Assembly (NCBI GenBank): GCA_035578155.1
Contig: JAPWDM010000001.1
Coordinates: 160,181,498-160,245,497 of the forward strand
From: Brachynemurus nebulosus
Lineage: Eukaryota; Arthropoda; Insecta; Neuroptera; Myrmeleontidae
Length of the DNA stretch: 64,000 nucleotides
Direction: 5' to 3'
Below are positions 24,368 to 37,749 of the stretch, piece by piece (the first letter of the stretch is position 1; each line of letters begins with the position of its first letter). The position numbers and the translations under genes were made by a program. The notes beneath the pieces are model-generated. The model saw only the letters and a list, made by a program, of their open reading frames with translations, had not been told where the DNA came from and did no database searches.

Positions 24368-25577
24368 TTTTAAAAAACCGACTTCAAAAAGTAATAAATA
24401 ATTAATAGCATCTATTTCGAAGTCAGGCGTAAAAGCGTAGTAGAAGAAATATAGATCCATGGGAATTCATTAATTTTGCAAGTAGACGCATCTATTTATA
24501 CCACGCCACGCCTGACTTCAAAATACGTGCTATTAATTACACAGGCCAACGACTAAAAAACTTTTTTAATACTTTAACCATATTTTTATGGATTTTAGTG
24601 TGCTGAATCTGAAAATAACAATAAAATTGCTGTATCACCCATCATTTCCCTACATTTTACATCATAAACCTTTATATTCAAAAAAATAGTTCAGAAAATT
24701 AATGCAATCAATATACTAAATATGCGAAAGCCAGCGATCCAATATCTTATAATGAATATAATATCTTATAGTTCCAATATCTTTGTTCAAAGTTCCCACA
24801 TTTATCAGAAGCAAAGTTACAAGAAGCCGTCTTCATTGGCCCTAATATAAGAGAAATGATGTTTGACTCTGAGTTTGAATTACATATAACAGTGAAAGAG
24901 AAAGACGCTTGGATTGCTTTCAAGGAAGTTTTTAACAAGTTTTTGGGTAACAAAAAAGACCCAGACTATAATATAACCATTGTACCTACTATGCTTAATC
25001 GCTTCAAGAATTTGGGATGTTTAACGAGCTTAAACAGCCAGCTAGACTACTTTCTGGACAATTTAGGAGCTGTCAGTGAGGAACAAGGAGAACGTTTCCA
25101 CCAGAATATCAAGATAATGGAAAAACGCTATCAGGGATGTTGGAACACCAGGATGATGGGAGATTACTGTTGGTCCTTTCACCGAGAAAGTCAGCAAGCG
25201 GCACACAGAAGAAAAAGCCACATCCGAAGCTTCAAAGAAAAGAGAGAAAGAAAATATAAGCCCATGGACTCTTAAAAGCTTCATAAAACTTAGTATTAGG
25301 AATAAAAATATATTTTATGTGTTAAAATAAAGTTCTGTTTGTCTTGTACAAGTTATTTCTTTTCCACTCCTATAGAATATTAGCATATTTCATTAAATCT
25401 GACATAGCCAAAATGTGACAAAACTGTGGGTGATACAAAATAATGAAATTCAAATTTGGATTTAGCACCCAAAAAAAAATATAAAGATCACCTATTAACA
25501 TTAAAAAAGTTTTTTATGACCTTAATTTTGCAGGCCTGTGTTATTTATTACTTTTTGAAGTCGGTTTTTTAAAAAAA
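24368..25577. mobile_element. Nested TIR elements around a captured or resident ORF
   Basis: The outer pair AAAAAACCGACTTCAAAAAG (from about 24372) and its complement (to about 25573) bound the unit. Just inside the left arm is a separate palindrome (about 24400-24540: AATTAATAGCA...TGCTATTAATT with CGAAGTCAGGCG mirrored). Inside that is an element with CACAGGCC...GGCCTGTG ends (about 24541-25547) and AAAAAACTTTTTTAAT subterminal blocks. The protein relic at 24772-25275 lies within the innermost unit. Confidence 0.6.
24772..25275 (+). pseudogene. C-terminal part of the repeated GERFHQ...DYCW protein family
   Basis: The frame is open from a TAG at 24769-24771 to the stop at 25275 (about 167 codons). 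Motifs in order are KFPHLSEAKLQEAVFIGPNI, DAWIAFKEVFNKFLGN, FKNLGC, DNLGAVSEEQGERFHQNI and MMGDYCWSFHRE, then a basic tail (HRRKSHIRSFKEKRERKYK). This is the C-terminal half of an uncharacterised family that is highly repeated in arthropods. No start codon fits the N-terminal motifs and the N-terminal half is absent, so it is probably a relic or internal part of a transposon gene. The element's CACAGGCC ends surround it. The relic at 11449-11690 is shorter and more decayed. Confidence 0.7.
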
Positions 25578-25666
25578 TTCTTATTACTGCACAAATTGTT
25601 ACAGATCTGCTTAGAGGTTTGTAACAGATCTGATTTAATAACTGTTCGCAAGTTACGGACCATTTA

Positions 25667-26235
25667 TTAAAGGAGGGGTATCGATAAACTAAAAAAATTG
25701 ATCCCAATATGACAAAAAATTTAACTATATTTTTTTATTTCTCATTATTTTAGTAAAATACATGACTCTAACTTAATGCTACAATAATTTAAAAATAAAA
25801 GTGACTACGTTTTATTCAAAAGAAAAATCGACAAACTGTGGTAAAAATGTTTTTTTTTTAAAAGTTCCCTTTTTTTACTATATCGAGATTTTTTAGACAT
25901 GAGCGCATTTTTTTAGTATTTTATTTTTTGTATTTTTATATTTGCTGACGTCTAAAGAACAATATGTAAAAAAATCACCATGCTAAAAAAATGCTCTTGT
26001 CTAAAAAAACTCTATATAATAAATACATTTTTCCAAAAAAGCCATTTTGACCATAGTTTGTCGATTTATTTTTTGTGAAGAAAATGTAGCCACTTTTAAA
26101 TTGTTGTAGCGTTAAGTTAGTGTCCTGTACACTGTACTTTACTAAAATAATGAGAAATATAAAAAAAATATAGTTAAATTTTTTGTCATATTACGGGGTC
26201 AATTTTCATAGCTTTTTTGATACCACTCCTTTACT
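25667..26235. mobile_element. Foldback element, about 0.57 kb
   Basis: Arms of about 250 bp are inverted copies. TTAAAGGAGGGGTATC pairs with GATACCACTCCTTTA, and ATATGACAAAAAATTTAAC, CATTATTTTAGTAAA and AATCGACAAACT all recur in reverse order. The short centre is T-rich. There is no ORF. Confidence 0.72.
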
Positions 26236-27692
26236 GATCAATTGATTTTTTAAACATCCAAATATTTATTGAATTGCTCATTTTAAAACATCCAATCTGT
26301 TATTATATAAACATGTAATTTATACTTTTATGAATCCTTTTTGTTCGTCATATTATGATATTCAGTTCCATAGTACCAAATTTTCTCAAAATTTGGATTG
26401 GTCTCATCTTATAAATATAACAAGCTCAAATTGGAACGAACGGATGACACTCACTTATGTTTTTATTATGGAAAATTTCATAATGGTCTTTTATTAGTCT
26501 TGACCTTATTTTAAATTTACCAATTTTTTTTTATTTATATTTCTCAAATTTCTTCAGGCATGTAATTTCGTGTTTATTAGCTGAATTAATCTTTAAAGTT
26601 GTGAAAATTTCCATTAATCAGTGTATATTTAAGGTGAACTACTTTAATTAACGTAGTTACTCTGAGATAGTCAGGTACAAAAGTACATCTCAAAAAAAAT
26701 TTCTTTTATGAAAAATTAAATAATGTATTAATATTCTTCAGTGATTATATTGGTATACCACTTGTTTTTTTTTTAATTTCCGCGCGCTTATGTTGTAGCA
26801 ATATGAAAACATTGTTGAAAAAACGTGGTAAAATGAGGTTTTTAATTTATATTTTAAAAATGGCGTGGTCAATAATTTTTATTTCTTATTAAATATGGTT
26901 TGTAACTTTGTATTTTATAACATATTAAATTTTTATCAAATTCCTTTTTTTTTCGGTAAGGACTCGTATTACTGGTATTGAATTAAATAAATATCTAGAG
27001 AAGTTTCGTTAAAATCCTTTGAAAAAATCGTTTTATCGACCAACCACCTTAAACAATTTTTGCTACTAACTTTATTACAAAATATAAAAAAGAAAAAAAT
27101 TAAAAATTTTAAAACCTTGTCTTCTGTACTTATGTCCTTTATTTTTATTTAATTTTACATTAAAATCTTTTAAAAAAAAAAATTGTAAGTGCAATAGGTA
27201 AAATTTTCATATTTAGGCATTCAAATGTTTATTTCGATATTAATAAGATGATCAAATTTCAAGAAGTTAATAAAAAGTTAAATTGCCTGTAATTCAAAGA
27301 ATCAGTAACAAACTACAAATTTGGTTAGTATAAAAAATAGAAATTGCATGTTTAATAAAAGATTGAGCGGTAAAATATGAGCAGTAAAAAAAATTAAAAC
27401 GGATTGCAAGTAATATTATATATTCTTAAATAAGCAGCCCAATAAATATTTGAATGCTTAAAAATCGAACTGGTCAGAAAAATCGATAAATGGCCAGCAA
27501 TGTGTGAGCAGTTATTAAATCAGAATTGGTCTGTTAGAAATCTGTGAGTAGTTCTGTACATACTTTTCCAATAACAAATATGAGCCGTCCTTCAGTAACA
27601 CACAAGATAATCCTAATATACTCCAAAATCACAAAGATTCCCATTGAATACAAAGCCTACTACTCAAATACATTTGAATGACCAATATCGAG
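26236..27692. other. Gene-free AT-rich stretch
   Basis: No ORF over 60 codons with any recognisable content, and no delimited repeat. Homopolymer-rich sequence throughout. Confidence 0.5.
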
Positions 27693-27694
27693 TA

Positions 27695-28225
<531 letters not shown>

Positions 28226-28514
28226 CATGTCTTATAATAATTAGATTAACATATTTGTAGGATAATTTGATCCCTAGCTGAAGGGTTTATATGGGTTTTA
28301 AGTTATCTTTCTTCTTCGATACTGTTTGTTAAAATTGTTATAAAAGTAGTGGACATAATTTTATTGAAATTTATAATCCCTACATATATGAGAGACCAAT
28401 CTTTTTTATGTTACTAACCACGTCTTACTGCTAAAATTGATTTAATACTGCAAAAATTTTAATATTGACCGTCTGAATTTTTAACTCAACGACGTAATTA
28501 ATCAAATGATTAAA

Positions 28515-29345
28515 AAAACTGCACTACACTTTGAGTAAATTATAAAATTGAACACTTTTGTACCCGCCGCCTGGCTATTACTGGATCCCCACCAAATTGC
28601 CTGGCAATTGTATTTCTGACTTCAATAAATGTTCAGAGTATCTTGTTAAATTTTCAAGTGGTATATTTCACTTTGATTTAGACTCTGTTTTTGCATTTTC
28701 AAATTATTTTTTGATTTCCTTGAGCCCGAGGTTATTAGATTATCTGTTTCTAGTTCGTAGGTGTATATGTTGTTTGTATAAAAAATCTAACTGGTATAAA
28801 ACATTTCGAGTAGAGTATAAAATTTGACATTTTTTACCCACCTAGCGATAGCTAGTTCCTCACCAAACACCTAGCAAGTTTTTTTTAGCTTCAATAAATA
28901 TTTAGAATATCCTGTTAAAACTATAAGCATCTGCATCTACATCACACAAAATTTTTGACGGTTTCCATCATCATAAATCCATTTAAATCACCTGCCTGTT
29001 TATTTACATAATTTTTACAGTACTCTCGTTATACTGTAATGAGTTACAAGCGGTATAAAACACTTTGAGTAAAGTATAAAATCTAACACTTTTGTACCCG
29101 CTTGGCAATGACTAGATTCCTACTAAATCCCTGACAATTTAATAATTTATTTTCTGGTTTCAGTTAGTATGTAGTGTCTAGTTCGAGAGTATCCTGTTAA
29201 AATTTTAAGCGGTTTATTTCACTCTAACTTCGGCTCTTTTTTGTATTTCAAAAAATTTGTTCGGTAGTAATGGCCGGTTGGGGGGGTTATACCGCCAGGT
29301 TGTCCATACCTGGTTCGTGGTTGTATATTATACTGTTTGTATAAA
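28515..29345. repeat. Three tandem units of about 270 bp
   Basis: The block GGTATAAAACAYTTYGAGTA followed by AAATTNAACACTTTTGTACCCGC recurs near 28515, 28797 and 29055. Each is followed by CACCAAAT-CCTGGCAA, TTCAATAAAT and AGTATCCTGTTAAAAT at matching offsets, and the array ends with GTTCGTGGTTGTATAT. The units are 75-85% alike by eye. I do not recognise the family. Confidence 0.7.
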
Positions 29346-29885
29346 AAATTCTGTGCATTTCCACATTGCATAAGCATTTTCAAAACAATATAATTTAAAT
29401 AATACTTAATAATATAATACCTACACCACCTATCTATTGTAATAGGCTAGTAGATGTATTATGAAAATTGTGTTGGTGTAATCTGATAAATACGTTTAAT
29501 GATGTGTTATGTTTTATTTAATAAAAATTAAGGTGATAAGTGGAAATCTGACAGTCATTCAGTTTGGATACAAAATTATTTAATCGTTGTTATAAAGTGT
29601 AAAAATCACAATACATAATAATTAAAGACAAGGTTGTTTGCAAGATTTTTAACATATTATCCGCAAATGATTCAGCAAAAATATGGTATTCAGTAAATGA
29701 GTTGATGCTCTTTACTTCCACTGTTTTCCAAAAGTCCTATAGTATCATTTTAATCCTGAATGTTACAAAAAAATAAATGTAAGAATAATATGTAAAATTA
29801 TAAATTAGTATACGAGGTTACATCTTGATTATTTTATTAGACTGTTAGAAATGTAAAAAGTATTATTTTTTGGTACTAGTTGTTT

Positions 29886-29985
29886 AATAGTGATTGAAAA
29901 ATTATCAAACTTGATCGACTGGGACTTGAACTCAGGATTCTTGATAATTAATCAATTCAGTTTTTATAATTTTTCAATCACTACG
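29886..29985 (-). repeat. Possible tRNA-derived SINE fragment inside a palindrome
   Basis: TAGTGATTGAAAAATTAT and its complement bracket a short segment. Its minus strand carries GAGTTCAAGTCCCAG, which fits an RNA polymerase III B box/T-arm. No complete cloverleaf can be drawn, so it is not a functional tRNA gene. Confidence 0.35.
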
Positions 29986-30473
29986 TGATTTTGAATCAAC
30001 ACAATGATTTATTCATACATACTAAAGGAAATCGAACTGAAAAAAATTTCAGGTTAGCTGAACGTTAAGTGACCATTGCTTACATAGACAGAATTTTGTA
30101 CGGTAAATAAATAATTTCATAATAGTCGTAGATAAAATTATTATTTATTCAATTCTGTATAAACGAATAAATTGTTGATATTGGACAATTACAATAATAT
30201 ATACTATTAATATACATATATTTAAATAAATCTAGCTATCTTTTAAGTTGACTGAACATTTCAGTGCAAAAACATCTAAAATTGGTGAAAGAACGACCGA
30301 GTTATGCACAAAATGAAAACTGTGTTTTGAGTCACTCCGTGGGAGCTTCGCTTCTGTTGCTGACTTCTCTCCAATAAAATTACCAAAATTTACATAAATT
30401 CTTGTTTTCAAAATTCCATCTGATGTATGAGTTATTTTACCTTAACACTATTTTCTCAATTACAGTAAGAAGC

Positions 30474-30975
30474 ATGGGCACCCATACTCGAGAGCAATAA
30501 GGACTCTCCTCACCCCCGCCCCCCTAGCTGTTAGGGAAACGTTAAAATATATAAATATAGTGGTAGTCAAGTATTAGTCTAATATTTTAGCAACAGGATC
30601 AAGTTTTACACATACATGTAGTATACATATATAGCCAAATGGATTTGAAAAAAACGTCCCAACATCACGGTACAGATTTGGAAGTATTTTGTTCGTTTTG
30701 CGCAAATGCGACTTTTTTGGTGGTAATATGAACCAATCTGAACAGTAAACACGGTAAACAATAATTGATGCATCTGCGCAAAACAACTGAAGTGCCTCTA
30801 CCCGATGTCTATCCGTCTCACTTCATCGGAACCACTGCCTCTTATAGGGATTGGCCATATAGTTATAATACATATATGGTTTTACAACATGTTATCCAAA
30901 ATATTAAGAATACTCCTTACCCCCAGTTCTAGCCCCTCCCCCTACAAATCATCATATGGGCGCCTTTGGTAAGAA
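30474..30975. repeat. Decayed element related to 45.2-45.7 kb
   Basis: ATGGGCACCCATACTCGAG and CCCCCTAGCTG near the left, and CCCCTACAAATCATCATATGGGCGCC at the right, match blocks in the element at 44911-45737. The central part is unrelated or strongly diverged. Confidence 0.5.
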
Positions 30976-31453
30976 ATAATTATTTATGTATTTATTATTT
31001 ATTTGTAGTTCACTTCTCTGTGTTATCTAATAGATATTTTTTTTGAAATATCCGACCGATAGTTTTATAAATATTTTTAAAATATAAGTATTATTAATTT
31101 TTGCTCAATAGAATTTTCTGTTAAGCATTTATTAGTTAATAATAAATTATTATATGTAAGTATAATTTTGTTTGCATTTTTACTTTTATTAGCAAGGACA
31201 TTTAAATGTTGATAAAGTGTTTTTAGATGTTCAAGTCTCTCTGAATGTAACAAATGTATATATAAATATGATTATATTATTCAACTACTTATTGTGAATT
31301 TAGATAACAATCATTAAATTAACCATCATTAACAGTGAATTTTTTTAATTTTGTTTTAGGACGCTTGACTTATAATGTGAGAATTATTTTTGCGATGGAA
31401 TCTGCGTTTACAAATGTAAACCTTTTGTATACCTATATTGGTCGATGTAAATA

Positions 31454-31455
31454 AA

Positions 31456-31548
<93 letters not shown>
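31454..31548. repeat. (ATT)n microsatellite, about 95 bp
   Basis: Uninterrupted ATT trinucleotide repeat. Confidence 0.98.
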
Positions 31549-31879
31549 CTGTTTTAAAACTTCTTGTGGCTAGTGATCTAGGAAGCTATCGCGGCGATAA
31601 AGAGTCCGCAGAGCCCACGACGCGGGCGAGCCCCCGGTGCATTGGGGGCTCCCAAGGCAGAAGCGAAAACTAAATTTAAAATTTAATTTTAGTTTATGAA
31701 AGAATTATGAATTTTAATATAAAATTAAAAATTCTTTATTTTCATGCATAAAACTCTGAGAACAGCGTTGTTGCTTTATTAAAAGACTTGGTTTGTGAAT
31801 GCAGTATTTTATTATTTTTTCATCATTATTCTAATTAATAAAGAAATAAAGTTTGTGAGTTTGTTAGTATGTTACTTTG

Positions 31880-33560
31880 GCCTAGTCTTGAGTACTACTC
31901 AATCGATTTAAAAATTTCACTGGCGGAGTCTTGGGATCCCAGAAACGATCTTTGTTGAGATCTCGGAAAAGCGAACCTAGCGTTATTAGGTTAAAATTGT
32001 CCGCCAAAGTCCTGGGACTTCAGATAGGGTCCAGAATAAGCCCAAAATAAGGGCCTAGCTAGTCTTTACCAAACTTTGCTTTAATACTATTAAAATTCAA
32101 GAAAAAAGGAACGTGAAGTTATTATTGGTTCTTCTCACGATCCTGGAAACACAAAAGTTACCTAAAATAAATTATTAAAGGATCTTAAACGGATTTGCTC
32201 AAATGCCATCTGGAAAAAGTGAACCGAATGTCAAAATTTCTCCCCATATAAACAGATATATGAATCTTACATCTTAACATCAAATACTATTGAAATCATG
32301 AAAAAAGTGAACGTGAGTTTAAAATTGTTCTCCAAAGTCTTGAGACCTCAAAAAGAACTCATAATAAGCAGCTGGGAGGATTTTGACAAAATTTTGTGAA
32401 AACTAAATAAGCTATTGAAATATGAACATTGTTACTTTAGAGTTGTTAGACGAGCTAGACTATATAAGGAATCAAAATTAAAAGTGATATGAGGTCCCAA
32501 AAAGGGAACTTAAATTATATAACAAAACGGATCTTGAAAAAATTTTGACAAAATATTTTTAAGACTTCGGAAGAAAAAACGAAAGTGTTGTTAAAATTAT
32601 AGCCCAGAGCGTAGATTCGTTAAGAAGGATCCATAGTTGAAGCACGCCTAAAACTATCAGTACAGATACTTACGAAAAGATTTCAAGGCGTGGAGATTAG
32701 AAATTCTATTGAAATATAAGATGGTCACCTTTGTAGTGTTGGGTCGAAGCGACTCTTTTATGTGTGCTAGCACACATGACTCCGCACAGTGAGGTGTGCC
32801 GCACAGAGTGAGCGACTCTTTTGGAGCACACAACGTACCAAGCACACTCGCATACTGTGTTACGTGTGATGTGTGCGATTAAGTTTGAAACGAATCACAA
32901 CTCTTCTGGAGCACATAGCACAGTGTTTTATTGTGGTATAGGTGTTGTGCTGTCCTTTCTTTTATTGCTCTGTCGTTTCTTTTATTGTCCTTTCCGTCCT
33001 TTCCTGTTATTGTCTTTTATTTGTCCTTTTAAGTAGGTACATTTTAAAGTCTGTATTAAATAAAATAAAATTTACTACTTCTTTACTCTGCGGGAGTAGT
33101 TTTCTGTATAATATTTCGGACATATTAATAAAATAACATATAATACGTAAAAAAATTATACTGTTCAATTCATATGAAATATTTTTAAACATTATAAACT
33201 GGAACACAATTTGTCAAATGTCAACCCAGGAAGTAGGAACCCATAATTTAGTGCATAACATGTATCTTCTTCATTTTTGAAAAAGTTGAAATCTTTTGTT
33301 TGTGCCATAATATGCAACATATGTTAATCTGACGTCCAGTTGAGTATAGCATGTACAGAAAAAAATGTGCTCAATTATGTGCCATGTGTAGTAATGGTGG
33401 ACTGTGCTAATGACTCCTTTTGTAAGAGTCGCACCGCACACCGCACAGTTAAAAGAGTCACTCTTTTGGAGTGACTCGCACATGTGCGACCCATCACTAC
33501 ACCTTTGAGTCGTTTAGCGAACGGAGCCAAGAACTATAAATAACTGATTCCGTATAGAAT
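31880..33560. repeat. Iterated interspersed repeat, interrupted by a hAT element
   Basis: Phrases such as GTCTTGGGATCCCAGAAA, CCTGGGACTTCAG, AATAAGCCCAAAATAAG, TTACCAAACTTTG and GTTGTTAGACGAGC recur several times here at irregular spacing, and again at 35.6-36.4 kb and 9.9-10.2 kb. The hAT insertion at 32734-33499 splits a block that is continuous at 36240-36310. Confidence 0.55.
32734..33499. mobile_element. hAT-like MITE (TAGTGTTGGGTCG ends), 766 bp
   Basis: Inverted ends TAGTGTTGGGTCG... / ...CGACCCATCACTA are flanked by a perfect 8-bp duplication CACCTTTG (32726-32733 and 33500-33507). Subterminal regions carry repeated GAGTCACTC/AGAGTCGC words. The short ORFs inside are not genes. Confidence 0.88.
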
Positions 33561-33965
33561 TCTGTCATATCTGATTTAAAAATAATTTTATCTATAATTC
33601 AAATAATTTTACACGGGTAAAACCGTAGATTACCGTTTTAAGGAGTGAGGAGGAGGTCAATTTTTATTAAATTGATCACTGATAAGTTATAGGTTTTATT
33701 TACATGAATATGAGACATTTTTTGTCATAGTCTGTACCGATGTACACCGATACCAACAAGCCCCTTCTGTATCTACCGTTATCCCCCCACCAAAAAAAAA
33801 ATTTCCACCTGCAGAAAACGGCTCCTATGAAAATTTTGTGGGCGGGCCCCAAAAAACTTTAGCGCCGCTACTTCTAGGAAGTCTGAAAGGACGTGTTAGG
33901 GACTGAAAGGAAATTTGATGTCTCATTTAAATAATTATTTTGTTACTCATATTAAAGAAACACTA

Positions 33966-35308
33966 GGCTATTTGACGATAACAACAAAAAAGTATAAAAT
34001 ATATATGGAACGTAAGCTTAAGTTGTAGAGATACACAAAAAATGCATTTTATTTTAAAATAATCAGAAATATCTTTTATTCTATTAAATTAAAATAATTA
34101 TTTTTAACCTATTTTTTACCTAGTCGCAAACGCCAATCATGAAGTAGACGGCGTGTGACGTCATTAAACTCAATCAACATATGTTGACATATTCATTGTG
34201 TAAAATATTGCTTTTAAATAAAATGATTTTTTGAGTTTATTGGTCCAAAATCGATTTATTCCGAAGCTAAAACAAATCCTCAATTTACATACGTTAATTA
34301 CTTATCCTTTTCAAGCTAGAATACCTCAAAAAACGGCAATTTTGTCACTTAGTGATAGATTGACTTTTTCACTTATCGTCAAAAATATAAAGCACTTTTA
34401 ATAGTCTTAGGTTGATGAAATTCGACATAGTAGAATTTGAAACATAAATAAAGAGAAAAATCGAATGACGAAAAATTTTATACTATTCACCCTAAAAATG
34501 GAAGTTTAAAATTTGCATGTACAAAATAGTAAAATGTACCTAATACATTCTTATCATGAAAGTATGGTTACTATAGTTATAATAGTAATAATTATCAAAA
34601 AAGTTAAAACTCATTTTGTTGATATTTGCGTTAAAAGCTTTCGTTTAGAGATTCTTTCGAGCCTATTAGGAATAGATTTTCAAAATATTCTATTTTAGTG
34701 GGTTTTTGTGTTACAAAAGTAAACTGCTATCCAAGATTTATACGTGTAGTTTTACAGTAATTTCAGAAGATAAATCAGTCAGTAATTTAGAATATCGTTA
34801 CTTTTTTTTCGACCAAGCTATTCATTGTTTGACTTTGAGCCTCTTTTATTGAACAGTTTTTGATGGAATAAATGTTTTCTCGTTATCAAATAATAATTTG
34901 TTAAAGCATCTGGCACTAATTTTTCACGAATTGACACTAAGATGAAAGCAAGTTTTTTTGCTAATCCGGGTTTTTGTTCTTATAAAATCCAGAAATGTGA
35001 AAAGAAATGCAAAAACTACACTAAGCAGTACTGGTAATAAAATCTTTTACTCATATTTTCGAAAAATCAATTATATTTAGGACACATAATTTTTAGCTTT
35101 TACTTCGTGTAAGTACAATGACGTCATTCATCTCATTTAACAGCTGGTAACAATTTGATATCGTTTTGGCGGCTAATTTTAAATCCAAATTTTTTTGTGG
35201 TTATCATTCTCAAGATGCAAGGTATTTTTAAGAAAAACATTTTTTATGGGTTTATAATAAAGTAATAAATAGGGCTCGGCACATTTCTGAAATTAGTCAA
35301 ATAGCCTA
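33966..35308. mobile_element. Probable TA-flanked TIR element, about 1.3 kb
   Basis: TA-GGCTATTTGAC at the left (about 33966) and GTCAAATAGCC-TA at the right (about 35306) pair as inverted ends. Inner blocks TGACGTCATT (34156 and 35117) also pair. The interior is AT-rich with no meaningful ORF. Confidence 0.5.
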
Positions 35309-35559
35309 TTGTTATTGTGTCTGTTTGATTAAAGTAATAATAATAGATTTAAAAGGCGAACTTTATGTTATATAGACACGAGTGTATTAATTGTAAATTG
35401 TTATTTGAAATTCATTAAAAAAAGTTGTTTACTTCTTTTATAATCTTAGTGATTATTTTCTATTTTTTTTTTTTAAATCAGAGTTGTATATGTTTTTTAA
35501 TTAAATAAATTTAATTTTTAATAAAATTTTCTTTTTCATTATATTATCAGCCGTGGCCC

Positions 35560-36400
35560 GCGGTTTCAACCGCGTAATAGATTTTGTATGAAATTACTTT
35601 TGAATCAGATATTCCGAAATTCTGTATAAAATAAATTATTTATTTATTAGCTTGGCTATGCTCGTCAACCGACCCTAAAACAACCAATGCTGTAATTCAA
35701 TACCATGACTAATTTCCGCATTGAAAGACTTCTGTGTAGATATTTGTACCAATAGTATTAGAAATGTTCTGGTTTTAGGCCCTTAAGGGTACCAAAGTCC
35801 TAGGAGATCATTTAAATCTATTATTCTGAAATTTTGTACGAAACAGTTTCTTAAAGTGCTTCGCTTCGCTCACTCAATGACTCCCAACTAGCTATATATT
35901 TATATTTCGATAACATACCCAATTATCATAAAATTTTGTCAAGATCAAGAAAAGCCTCCAAAACAAACACGATTGGATGAATTGTAACTGAATTTGATTC
36001 AAATATTGTTGAGAGTTGGAAAATATGAGGTGAAAATTGCCCGTCGGAACCCTGGGACCCCAAAAAGGGCTCGAAATAAACGGCTAAACAGATCATGGCC
36101 AAATTCCGAATTCCATTACCGTGATATAAAAATTATTTTCTTGAGTTCTAAAATTTCAAAGAGTCTGAAATTGAAGTGGTCCTAAAATTATCAAAATGGA
36201 TATCTACGGAATGATCTTTTGGTATGAAAATTAAATACGCTAATGAGATACGAACATGGCCACTTTAGAATTTAGAGTCGTTGGTCGAGCGGAGCGACGC
36301 ACTATAAGGAACTGATTTTGTTTAAAATTTTAGAGTATCGAATTTAAAAGTACCCTGAGATCGAAATTATCCGTTTGTGTAATCAAATGTGGCCGAAATT
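35560..36400. repeat. Copy of the GCGAAGCGAAG-type interspersed repeat
   Basis: Begins with a CCGTGGCCCGCGGTTTCAACCGCG head and contains GGACCCCAAAAAGGGCTCG, ATAAACGGCTAAACAGAT, GTTGGTCGAGCGGAGCGACG and CTATAAGGAACTGATTTTGT. These blocks match 31.9-33.6 kb. The ORF at 35994-36185 is a translation of the repeat. Confidence 0.55.
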
Positions 36401-37749
36401 AATACGTACGAGTGTACCGGAAAAGGATATATTCGGTTGTAGAGGTCATAAATCTTTTTTTTTAATCGAAAACGAAGAATATAATATGTACTCTTAAATT
36501 TGCAAAATCATTCTGTATTTTGGTACTTACATAATATATGTATATTTTAAAAACGCAAGTAATTATCTATTGAAAAGTGTCTATTAGTAGAAGCGATAAT
36601 TAATTTAATCTATTTAATACCTAATATAGAATGCTTTATTAGTTATCTTAATAACTATGTAAGTATTTTTCAAAGTAGCTAATATTTATTATATCAGACA
36701 AGTTTGCAACCTAAGTGTAGTAAAGTAAAAATATTTAAATACATAACAACGCCGCAACTCGAAAAAAAAATGGGGGAGGGATCTGCTATTAATCCTAAGA
36801 GATAGTATTATTTTTCTTACTAAATTTTTGTAGAGCGTTTATTTATGTATGTCTTGTAAAACTCTGTGATTTTTATCCTAACATTTAGCGAAGAGAGGCA
36901 AGCTTGCTGCTAATCCCTAATCTAGCTCTAGTTCTTTTGGTTACTTATTGTTATAGATAACTGGGAGATAATCGCTCATTAAAAATTGTTTTGTCTTTCC
37001 TTAACATTTTTAACCGAAAGATTTCTTTAAAATAAATCGATTCCTCAGTCGTTGGGGGTTTTTAAATTTTTTAACGTTTGTGAATAGACAGAAAAACGAT
37101 TTTTTAAAATATTGTTTTAATCAGTTCGTTCTTCATTTTCTTGATTTAAGTTGATGTCGCGGATATTGAGTAGTTGTATTTTAGTAGTTAGATACTCTTA
37201 GGGTTATAGAACCTTATTAATTCATTAAAAATATTTTTTTCTATTTAGATGTCATTCATTTAAATGTCTTTAGTAACGATTTTGAAAATTATAAACCATA
37301 ACAAAACGGAAACGGAATTAACGAAGTACGAAATATATTTCGTTTAAATATAATAGTCCCTTACGGTGCGATATTTAAACGTTGGTTTTATATTTTAATT
37401 TTTGCTAGAAGTTAAGGGCCATTCATATTTACAGACACGTATCGTGCCAGACACGACAGATATTGTTTAATGCTTTTCTCATGGATGTATTTATATTATA
37501 ACGTAACGTAAGCGCACAGACACGTACAGTGACAGACAGTGTCCGCACAGTATTCTCGAGGAGAAAATTTTGTCTGTGCTGTTGACTTTGCGCGGCTAGA
37601 ATGAATGCATGTATCGAAACGTACAAACAAAATTCCTAAAATTTATTTATAAACTTTCATTGTATTTATTCGTTCTATGAAGTACAAACAACGAACATTT
37701 AATCGAATTTGTTAGAAAATAAACATTTCCTGTTAATTATATAGAGTGA

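Noticed and set aside
29905..29970. Functional tRNA gene
   Set aside because: Only a B-box/T-arm-like part is present; no acceptor stem or D-arm can be formed.
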